From positions 1-10,013 of the forward strand of contig JAIPEK010000060.1 in assembly GCA_021737205.1 (NCBI GenBank): a DNA stretch of 10,013 bases, written 5' to 3'. Below, piece after piece: positions 1 to 5,685 of this stretch. Made by a program: the position numbers and the translations under genes. Below the pieces are notes generated by a model. It was not told where the DNA came from. It searched no databases and saw only the letters and a program-made list of their open reading frames with translations. Numbering within the stretch: the stretch's first letter is position 1; every line of letters starts with the position of its first letter. Origin of the DNA: Desulfarculaceae bacterium. Its GTDB lineage: Bacteria > Desulfobacterota > Desulfobacteria > Desulfobacterales > Desulfobacteraceae.

Positions 1-132
1 CCAGTAGTTCCCCCCTTCCAGGTATCCGACCCGGAACGTTTCCCCGGCCGAGGCCGGCCGGCCCGCAAAAACAAGGACCAAGACCGCCGGAATTATCATC
101 AAAAGTCTTTTTCCGTTTGCATGAAATGTCAT
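1..132 (-). CDS. Exported solute-binding-protein-like protein, N-terminal fragment
   Basis: Only the first 44 codons are inside the window; the gene continues past the left edge. Translation from the ATG at 132-130 gives a short basic N-terminus (MTFHANGKRL), a hydrophobic core (LMIIPAVLVLVFAG) and a small-residue cleavage region (PASAG), which is a clear Sec signal peptide. The mature end begins ETFRVGYLEGGNYW. A beta-strand opening with an EGG-x-YW motif resembles periplasmic substrate-binding proteins of uncharacterised ABC-type systems, but 14 mature residues cannot settle the family. The start is supported by AAGGCGG about 10 nt upstream. It lies 33 nt after the stop of the ATP-grasp-like gene and is probably the next gene of the same operon. 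No permease or ATPase gene of an ABC system is visible here, so its partner may be the MFS protein upstream or genes outside the window. Confidence 0.7.
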   Translation of the reverse strand, partial: MTFHANGKRLLMIIPAVLVLVFAGRPASAGETFRVGYLEGGNYW

Positions 133-165
133 GGTTCATCCGCCTTTTTTGTTGGTGAATTATAC

Positions 166-1410
166 CTACACAATGCTGACAATCGTGTCGTCACTTCCGT
201 GCACTTTATAAAAGGGCCGCTGCATCACCAGGATGCCCAACAGCCCTGTCGGCCCGTAAAATCCGCTGAACTTGGAGTGGACGTCCGCACTTTCCGGTTC
301 GTTGTCCCGGTTGATGAAATTCGCCTCTCCGGTTACGGAATAGCCCTTTTGAAGAATCCAGTATCTTCTCGAGGCAAAATCCTGCCGGATCATGTCAAAA
401 ACTTCCCTCCCCTTTGTCTTGGAAAGGCTGCCTCCATAAAATACGCCTTTGCTCCCCCAGTTCAACGCAAGATCACTTCCTGCGTATTTGATATAATAAT
501 CCCGCCGGTTCCGGGGCAAATCAATGAACTGTTCCAGTGAAATCCGTTTTCCGTCCTCCAGCACGATTCCTTCAGGCCGTATCAGTTCTGTATACGGAAA
601 CAGGTCCCTGACCCGGTCCGGGAAATACGCTCGGGTTTTCTCCCAGAACGGGAAGATCAGCGGAATTTTTTCATCGAAAATAATGGAGGGCGGCAGATCA
701 TAGCGTACTTCTCCGCCCAGGCTTCTGGAAAGCCGCATCTGAAAAAAATTGTCCGAAAAAAGGCCGGCAAATGCATGGGACCGGACAAAATTGCAGTCGT
801 AAGGGGTAACCCCTTTGTCATAGCCGAAGTACCGGATCCCGTATTCCCTTGTTTTCCGGATGAAAAACCGGATACCTGCCGGAACCGAGGCATTGTCGAG
901 CAGATGGTGAACCACCGGCGGTCCGGGCAGGTGCTCTGTCAGGGCTTCGGCGAATCCTTGAGCGAGACCGTTTTCGAAAATGACCGATCCCCCGAATTCG
1001 GTTCCGTAATGGGAAACCAGCCGATGCACCTGTTCGTAAAGCCCCCACAGGGACCCGGGACACTGGATTTCGGAAATTTTTCCGGGGACTACTTCATCGG
1101 TCCTGAAGAACGCCGGCAGAAAATTTCTCTGCGTCATAAACTTGGCATGAAACTCTCTTCCGAAATTTTCCGGCAGCTCATTTAGAACCAGTTGCGCCAC
1201 CTCCGGATCGAATTCCCCTGCCAGGCTTGCATTGAACAGGTCCAGGCTCTTTTTCTGAAATTCCCGGATGGTTTCGTACTTTTGGGAAAAATGCGCCTGA
1301 TCCGATTGGGAAAGCGGATAAGTTCCATCCGCCAGAAGACAGGTAAAACCGACATCGGCATTGATCGTGTGGTTGATCTGTTCATCAAGAAACTCGTAAT
1401 AGTTGTGCAT
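166..1410 (-). CDS. Uncharacterised protein with ATP-grasp / glutathionylspermidine-synthase-like features
   Basis: A 414-residue soluble protein with no signal peptide or membrane segment. I do not recognise it as a named family. Several features resemble circularly permuted ATP-grasp ligases. There is a pre-ATP-grasp-like element (FFRTDEVVPGKISEIQCPG, residues 101-119), comparable to the R-x-D...E-x-N segment of those enzymes. It is followed by YYIKYAGSDLALNWGSKGVF (305-324), with a candidate ATP-binding lysine at 308 and a flexible G-S-K-G-V loop, then the hydrophobic strand WILQK (351-355). A C-terminal strand GLLGILVMQR and a HGSDD motif end the protein. In such enzymes an acid substrate is activated with ATP and joined to an amine; that role here is inference. 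The gene starts 9 nt after the MFS stop, with TAGGG upstream, so it is probably co-translated with the transporter. It could be an inactive or distant member, because the usual acidic metal ligands are not obvious to me. Confidence 0.72.
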   Translation of the reverse strand: MHNYYEFLDEQINHTINADVGFTCLLADGTYPLSQSDQAHFSQKYETIREFQKKSLDLFNASLAGEFDPEVAQLVLNELPENFGREFHAKFMTQRNFLPAFFRTDEVVPGKISEIQCPGSLWGLYEQVHRLVSHYGTEFGGSVIFENGLAQGFAEALTEHLPGPPVVHHLLDNASVPAGIRFFIRKTREYGIRYFGYDKGVTPYDCNFVRSHAFAGLFSDNFFQMRLSRSLGGEVRYDLPPSIIFDEKIPLIFPFWEKTRAYFPDRVRDLFPYTELIRPEGIVLEDGKRISLEQFIDLPRNRRDYYIKYAGSDLALNWGSKGVFYGGSLSKTKGREVFDMIRQDFASRRYWILQKGYSVTGEANFINRDNEPESADVHSKFSGFYGPTGLLGILVMQRPFYKVHGSDDTIVSIV

Positions 1411-1419
1411 AAGCGAACC

Positions 1420-3606
1420 CTACTTCCTTTTCCATTTGAGCATCGTTATATATACCAGGCTGCATACCAGGGTGAAACCTCCGAGAATCGTCATGGCGGC
1501 GGCATATCCCTGCTGTGCGATACAATATCCCATCACAAGGGGACCTGCAATATTGCCCGCCCGTTCCCAGAAACGGAAAATTCCCATCCCCGTCCCGGGC
1601 CCTAAATTTTTCACCACTCTTGTCTCGGAGATGAGCGCCGCCTGGGACGACATGGAAAACGTATGGGCCACGCCGATGAAAAGTACGATTGCCAGAACCG
1701 TCAGGCTGCCGGGGCTGAATTGAAAAGCCAACAGGGCGGCGCTTGTGATCATGCCGCCTGTGAAGATGTTGTATTTTCTCAGCCGCACTTTCCCCAGGTA
1801 CCTTGAAACCAAAGGCCCCAGGAAAACAAGGGACAGTCCGTAGCAGATAATAATCCTTCCTATGTTGGACTGAAGCACCTGTATATTTTCAAGATACAGG
1901 GGCACAAAATAAAACAGCACCCCCACCATCACCATTTTGGCGGGGATGGCCTGGAAAAAGAGCACGGCACAGAATTTTGGATCCTGAAAAATCCGGAACA
2001 GCTTTTTTATTGAAAAGCCGTCACGGGAGACGGAGGTTCCGGGCTTTTCATCGTTTTCCCCCCGGAGTTTGTGAAATATCAGGAAAGTCACTCCGAGCGT
2101 GAGAAGGGAAAAAGCAGCGCTTAAAAAGAAAATCCCGGAATACCCGATCCGTTCCACCAGCATGCCGCCGATCACGGTCCCGCAGATATCCCCGCTGAAA
2201 AATGCGGCAAGAAATGACGACATGCCCATGGCACGCTTTTTCACGGTTGTATTGGCCACGATAAACTGCTGGCAGGCCATGAAGACCGTGGCAAAACCGG
2301 CTGCGGTAATGCACCGAAAGACAATCAGCTGGGAAAGGTTCGTGGAAAGCCCGGTGAACATATGCCCCGAGGCATTCAGCACAATACCGGCGATCAGGGG
2401 CCAGTACCAGCCCCGGCGGTCGGTGATTGCACCCGCCAACGGCATACCGACCGCCAGAGTCAGCATAAAAAGGGAGATGGGCACCGCCAGAACCACCTCC
2501 CTGGGGATACCGGGCAACGGATGGTAAAGGGTGTCGATATACATGGGCAGAAACGAGATACTGAATCCGTCCGCCATCACGAACAAAAACACAAGCGGCC
2601 TTATGAATTCGTAGTGAACCGGGCGGGATTTGGCCCGCAGATCTTCCTCCAGGGGCGCATGCGCGGGAAAGGCTTTGAGGTTTTCAGCGTACCGGCCGAT
2701 TTTCGTTTTAAGCCGTGTCAAAACATCCAGCGTATCATCAAGTGCCGGGTCCGCTCCTTTGCCCATCTTGGAAATCAGGTTCACCTCTTTATCTATCCGC
2801 TTTTCCAGCCGCTCTTTCACCTTGGGAAAATACTTCCGGGTCGTTTTCACCGGAGTGAGGTAATGGCCGAGTTTCAGCATGTGCCGGTTAAAGCGGTCCA
2901 CCACCGTGCATAGCTCATCCATGAACAGAAAACTCTGCACCGGCATGGGCGTATAGTTTTTCAATGAACGCCGCATGGTCCTGGAGATTTCTTTAAGCGG
3001 GGAGCTGATTTCATAAGCCACAAAAAAGCCGAGGAGTTCGAATGTGATCAGAAGTGAGGTGAGGATCACCGTGACCATATCAAGAAAAATCTGCCGGGAT
3101 TTTTCCACAATGGCTCCGGGATCGATGTGAAGATAAATATAGCCCGTTTTTTGATTTTTGCCCGGATCAACAATGGGAATTTTTATATTGGTATCATCAG
3201 GAACAAGTCCCGCCTGTTTGACGGATGCCAGAGTTTCCGGGCTTTTCATGAGGGATGGGCGTTCCCCTTTTTCCACCCGCTCCATGGTGTCCTGATCGGC
3301 AAAATAGAGAACATTGCCGGTCTTGTCCACGATTTCAATAAATTCGAGTTCCCTGCCCGACGTCATTGTGCGGTGCAGGGTTTCTTCCATTTTGATCAGT
3401 TTTCCCAGGGGGATGCCGATCCTCAGAATCCTTTCCACATCCGATTTTAAAAAATGGCCGAGTTTTTCGTACTTTGCTTTCAGGGTGGAAATATAGCTTT
3501 TTTGAAAAATTTCCACATTTTGAACGGAAAAGCCGATCTGGGCGATCACGATTATGCACACGGCAATGAAAAAAACCTTGATCCGCAGGTTCATCTTCAC
3601 ATTCAT
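1420..3606 (-). CDS. MFS transporter fused to an N-terminal periplasmic sensor and HAMP-like module
   Basis: A 728-residue cytoplasmic membrane protein with a two-part architecture. Residues 9-29 are a first TM helix; 30-172 form a periplasmic ligand-sensing domain containing the strand EFIEIVDKTGNVLYFAD, typical of single-Cache/PAS-like sensors. Residues 174-198 are a second TM helix, and 199-246 look like a HAMP linker (ISSPLKEISRTMRR, with the expected proline). A charged helical stretch (about 254-329) follows. From about 334 to 723 there are roughly twelve hydrophobic segments of a Major Facilitator carrier, with motif A as GMPLAGAITDRRG (about 387-399) and a weaker repeat in the second half (GPLVSRYLGK). 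The chosen start (ATG 3606-3604) overlaps the upstream stop as ATGA and has AGGGAG in front; a longer frame from 3654 would overlap the sensor gene by about 50 nt. Typical MFS carriers are 400-450 residues, so the extra 330 residues are a genuine fusion. The substrate is unknown. Confidence 0.9.
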   Translation of the reverse strand: MNVKMNLRIKVFFIAVCIIVIAQIGFSVQNVEIFQKSYISTLKAKYEKLGHFLKSDVERILRIGIPLGKLIKMEETLHRTMTSGRELEFIEIVDKTGNVLYFADQDTMERVEKGERPSLMKSPETLASVKQAGLVPDDTNIKIPIVDPGKNQKTGYIYLHIDPGAIVEKSRQIFLDMVTVILTSLLITFELLGFFVAYEISSPLKEISRTMRRSLKNYTPMPVQSFLFMDELCTVVDRFNRHMLKLGHYLTPVKTTRKYFPKVKERLEKRIDKEVNLISKMGKGADPALDDTLDVLTRLKTKIGRYAENLKAFPAHAPLEEDLRAKSRPVHYEFIRPLVFLFVMADGFSISFLPMYIDTLYHPLPGIPREVVLAVPISLFMLTLAVGMPLAGAITDRRGWYWPLIAGIVLNASGHMFTGLSTNLSQLIVFRCITAAGFATVFMACQQFIVANTTVKKRAMGMSSFLAAFFSGDICGTVIGGMLVERIGYSGIFFLSAAFSLLTLGVTFLIFHKLRGENDEKPGTSVSRDGFSIKKLFRIFQDPKFCAVLFFQAIPAKMVMVGVLFYFVPLYLENIQVLQSNIGRIIICYGLSLVFLGPLVSRYLGKVRLRKYNIFTGGMITSAALLAFQFSPGSLTVLAIVLFIGVAHTFSMSSQAALISETRVVKNLGPGTGMGIFRFWERAGNIAGPLVMGYCIAQQGYAAAMTILGGFTLVCSLVYITMLKWKRK

Positions 3607-4685
3607 CCGTTCTCCCTTTCTCCATCCGGCATACGGACGGGATTCCGGCCGCATACATCGTCCATACCCCCCGCGATTTCACGGATCAGCGAAAGCATCT
3701 CCCGGATATACCCGATCTCTTCGATCAAGGACTGAATCGAAAGGCGGTTTTCATCGGTTTTCATTTTTTCAAGCTCCATCCCGCACTGTTCAAGTTCCCT
3801 TGCCAGATCAAACACCTCCCGCTGCTGTCGGTTCAACCGTTCAATTTTCTCCATGGAGGCGGTATAATGACGTATAAACCACTCGATCTGATTTTTGAGC
3901 ATATCCATCTCGCTTCTCACCTGCCTCACATCAAATCCCGCTGTATAGGGGTCGGGGTTCATCAATGCATTATCCGAATTTTCCCGGTCCGTCTCTTCAA
4001 ACAGGCGGTTGCTCAATTCGCTGCCGGCCGGCGGGAAAGAATCGCTTTCCGGTAAGGTACGGTCTTCAAAAAGCCCGGATATGTCTGCCAGTTCTTTTTT
4101 AAGCGGCCGGAAAATCAACAGCGCCAGAAAAAATATCAAGCCGAAACAGGTGCTCACCAGAACCGGCCACAGGATGTTCAGGTTGCTGATGACCATCTGC
4201 TTGACTTTTTCAAAGATCACTTTTTCCGGAAACGACAGATAGAGCCGGCCCACGATCCCGTCCGCGTCTTCCAGGGGAATCCGGGTCAGATAGCGGTTGT
4301 CCGCCGGCACGGTTTCAATCCCTTGGCCCTCTTCAGGATAATTCCCCTGTCCGGTGTCCTCCAAAGAACCTTCCGGCATGCGCTCCCCATACTCATAAAG
4401 GACCTTTCCGTTTTTCCCTTCGATCCGGATCATGGAAATGTGCGGATTCTGTTCGGCCATATTTTCAAAAAGCCGGTCCATTCCCTGAAATTTGTCCAGG
4501 GGTTTGCCCAGCTTCAACGACTGCTCGATTTTCCGCTTCAGTGCACCTCCTGCCACTTCATACGTGGATATCAGGGAAGAGACATAGTTTTTCTCAAAAG
4601 AAAAAATGCTCATCACGGAATTCAGCAGCAAAGTGGTGATCAGAATGGAAAGCGTGGCCAGAAATATCTTTGCTTTAAAATTCAT
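3603..4685 (-). CDS. Two-TM sensor protein with cytoplasmic coiled coil and no output domain
   Basis: A 360-residue membrane protein. TM helices lie at about 7-28 and 171-193 and enclose a periplasmic domain (29-165) containing the Cache/PAS-like strand ISMIRIEGKNGKVLYEYG. The cytoplasmic part begins with a HAMP-like FRPLKKELADISG, continues through a low-complexity acidic stretch (205-250) and ends in a predicted coiled coil (about 255-340, heptad-like with many E, K, L, I and R). No histidine kinase, GGDEF, EAL, cyclase or chemoreceptor signalling tip is present. Its periplasmic half is homologous to that of the adjacent MFS fusion: compare NYVSSLISTYEVAGGALK with SYISTLKAKYEKLGHFLK, and the shared G-x-PL-x-K turn that follows. 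It may therefore sense the same ligand and act through helix contacts with the fusion (inference). The ATG overlaps the stop of a small upstream ORF as ATGA, and GGAAG lies 8 nt upstream. Its own stop overlaps the MFS start. Confidence 0.87.
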   Translation of the reverse strand: MNFKAKIFLATLSILITTLLLNSVMSIFSFEKNYVSSLISTYEVAGGALKRKIEQSLKLGKPLDKFQGMDRLFENMAEQNPHISMIRIEGKNGKVLYEYGERMPEGSLEDTGQGNYPEEGQGIETVPADNRYLTRIPLEDADGIVGRLYLSFPEKVIFEKVKQMVISNLNILWPVLVSTCFGLIFFLALLIFRPLKKELADISGLFEDRTLPESDSFPPAGSELSNRLFEETDRENSDNALMNPDPYTAGFDVRQVRSEMDMLKNQIEWFIRHYTASMEKIERLNRQQREVFDLARELEQCGMELEKMKTDENRLSIQSLIEEIGYIREMLSLIREIAGGMDDVCGRNPVRMPDGERENG

Positions 4686-4933
4686 TCAGGCAACTTCCGG
4701 GAAAACGAAAATTCAATTTTTTCACCGCTTTTCAAAAGACTGTCCGAGAACATGGAAGAAAAAAGATAGGCCGGTGTTTGATTTTCAACCCGCGGTTTTA
4801 ACATCTCCTGTATTGCGGGGGAGAACGGGGCCGGCATGAAAACTTTGTACGGTGTACCTGAATCCATCACAATCCATTTCTTTCGTCTGTATGATATACA
4901 AATCCATTTTGTATAAAGCCGAAGCAGCTCCAT
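4682..4933 (-). CDS. Small hypothetical ORF ahead of the sensor gene
   Basis: An 83-codon frame (MELLRLYTKW ... FSFSRKLPE) whose TGA overlaps the ATG of the sensor gene as ATGA, the same coupling seen at the next junction. The chosen ATG has AGGA 7 nt upstream (GCAGGAAAATCCA then ATG); the frame stays open up to 4981, so a longer 99-residue form is possible. The product is basic at the N-terminus, has no convincing TM segment and matches no family I know. Against it being a gene, the first third contains a perfect inverted repeat and several AATCCAT repeats and is AT-rich, which looks like control DNA. A shorter form starting at the internal ATG around 4867 (MDSGTPYKVF) would avoid most of that region. 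It is either a small translationally coupled leader gene or a chance ORF. Confidence 0.4.
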   Translation of the reverse strand: MELLRLYTKWICISYRRKKWIVMDSGTPYKVFMPAPFSPAIQEMLKPRVENQTPAYLFSSMFSDSLLKSGEKIEFSFSRKLPE

Positions 4934-4963
4934 TGGATTTTCCTGCCCTGTATAGCATGGATT
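4861..4963. repeat. Four copies of AATCCAT/ATGGATT
   Basis: AATCCAT occurs on the plus strand at 4861-4867, 4871-4877 and 4901-4907, and as its complement at 4957-4963. The first three start points are 10 and 30 bp apart, that is, on one face of the helix. The third copy overlaps the spacer of the inverted repeat at 4895-4915. Four hits of a 7-mer in about 100 bp is far above chance. Confidence 0.45.
4895..4915. promoter_or_regulatory. Perfect 8-5-8 inverted repeat, operator candidate
   Basis: The sequence TATACAAA, five spacer bases, TTTGTATA is an exact palindrome with 8-bp arms. It is AT-rich in a GC-richer setting and lies 210 bp before the sensor gene start. The size fits the site of a dimeric helix-turn-helix repressor or activator. 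No regulator gene is in the window. It sits inside the frame of the small ORF, so one of the two interpretations may be wrong, or both functions overlap. Confidence 0.5.
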
Positions 4964-4978
4964 CTCCGCCGGTGTCAC
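4949..4978 (-). promoter_or_regulatory. Candidate sigma70 promoter for the sensor/MFS operon
   Basis: On the minus strand, GTGACA (4978-4973) and TATACA (4954-4949) are separated by 18 bp, and TGC precedes the -10 as an extended -10 element. Each hexamer has one mismatch to consensus. Transcription would start near 4942, placing the inverted repeat at 4895-4915 about 27-47 bp downstream, a position suited to repression. A start there would cut into the Shine-Dalgarno proposed for the small ORF, favouring the later start of that ORF or none. Confidence 0.4.
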
Positions 4979-5037
4979 CATTTTTTGAATTTCCGACGAA
5001 ACGAAGCCGGCCTCAACTGCTCCGGCAACATCTGTTT

Positions 5038-5595
5038 TTATCCGACCAGAACGATCCCGGCTATCACACCCGTGGATTTATCCACTCCGTCATTCCAGTT
5101 GAGACACTTGACGATCTGTTGAAAGTCGACGCCGTTTCCGGACATGGACTGGGTGGAAATCCCCCTGTAGCGGCACTCGCCGGTGCCGAACAGCACATTG
5201 CAATCTTTGTGCTCACTGCAGAAAATATTCTTGCACGATCCCCCGGCATATGCTTTGGCGTTTGCATATCCGTCCTGTCTTGCATACGCCTCAAGCGAGG
5301 TGGCGGTTTCATGCAGCACCCGGAAAACCGGGTACCGGTCATCACTGACCAGGATATCCCAGGGGATGTCGAACTTGAATGCCAGCGCGCTTTCAAACCG
5401 GGCGATGTATTCTCTGAATTTCTGCGGCCCCATCACATGGGGCGGACAGCTCATGGACCGGCCGTACCCGCTGCATCCGGGCTCTTTACAGTACCCGGGA
5501 AACCGGTCGTCCACCCGGATGTCCTGTATCGGAATCCATGCGGCATCGCTTGCACCGAGAGATAATGCCTTTTCGATATATCCGTTCCTGTCCAT
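5038..5595 (-). CDS. DUF2284 family cysteine-rich predicted metal-binding protein
   Basis: A 185-residue soluble protein with the DUF2284 pattern. The N-terminal half carries C36, C41 and C50 in CKEPGCSGYGRSMSCPPH; the second half has C121, C126, C132 and C141 in a GGSC...C...C...CR arrangement, followed by STQSMSGNGVDF. The cysteines probably bind an Fe-S cluster or another metal, as inferred for the family; no reaction is established. Members are common in anaerobes. The ATG is preceded by GGAGAT at a good distance. The gene diverges from apbE and lies about 104 bp before the small ORF, on the same strand as the transporter cassette. A weak GCCGG/CCGGC stem at about 5007-5027 lacks a T-run, so read-through into the cassette is possible. 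Whether it works with the cassette is open. Confidence 0.9.
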   Translation of the reverse strand: MDRNGYIEKALSLGASDAAWIPIQDIRVDDRFPGYCKEPGCSGYGRSMSCPPHVMGPQKFREYIARFESALAFKFDIPWDILVSDDRYPVFRVLHETATSLEAYARQDGYANAKAYAGGSCKNIFCSEHKDCNVLFGTGECRYRGISTQSMSGNGVDFQQIVKCLNWNDGVDKSTGVIAGIVLVG

Positions 5596-5624
5596 TCCAA
5601 TGATCTCCTTTTGTCCACGGCTGT

Positions 5625-5640
5625 CTTGAAAAACCTCAAG
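5625..5640. promoter_or_regulatory. CTTGA-N6-TCAAG inverted repeat over the apbE -35
   Basis: A perfect 5-bp-arm inverted repeat covers the -35 element of the apbE promoter and the expected leader of the DUF2284 transcript. Its core TTGA-N6-TCAA matches the outer bases of CRP/FNR-family sites, but the inner bases differ from the FNR consensus. Binding here would block apbE transcription. It is short enough to be chance. Confidence 0.25.
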
Positions 5641-5653
5641 TTTCCGTTATACT
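5626..5653 (+). promoter_or_regulatory. Promoter for apbE
   Basis: TTGAAA (5626-5631) and TATACT (5648-5653) with a 16-bp spacer are a near-consensus sigma70 promoter. Transcription should start near 5660, about 26 nt before the TTG start codon, leaving room for the AAGGAGG ribosome site at 5672-5678. Confidence 0.6.
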
Positions 5654-5673
5654 GGACGCACTTAAAAATGCAA
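5646..5673 (-). promoter_or_regulatory. Candidate promoter for the DUF2284 gene
   Basis: On the minus strand, TTGCAT (5673-5668) and TATAAC (5651-5646) are separated by 16 bp. The -10 is good and the -35 is weak. The -10 overlaps that of the divergent apbE promoter, so the two promoters would compete for polymerase. Expected transcription start is near 5640, giving a leader of about 45 nt. Confidence 0.4.
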
Positions 5674-5678
5674 GGAGG
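5672..5678 (+). promoter_or_regulatory. Shine-Dalgarno deciding the apbE TTG start
   Basis: AAGGAGG, a full match to the anti-Shine-Dalgarno, ends 7 nt before the TTG at 5686-5688. It fixes the rare TTG as the start codon over the upstream ATG at 5668 and the TTG at 5611. Confidence 0.8.
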
Positions 5679-5685
5679 AACCGAT

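Noticed and set aside
44..57. CCGGCC-GA-GGCCGG inverted repeat with an 8-bp GGCCGGCC palindrome
   Set aside because: It falls inside the signal-peptide codons of the exported protein (Ala/Gly/Arg/Pro codons). The loop is too short for a hairpin and no T-run follows.
154..165. GTATAATTCACC on the minus strand, resembling a -10 box
   Set aside because: It has no -35 partner at the right distance and lies in a 33-nt gap inside an operon, so it is probably chance.
4852..5565. 237-codon open frame on the plus strand
   Set aside because: Most of it lies antisense to the DUF2284 gene, which has a clear cysteine pattern and ribosome site. The translation shows no domain.
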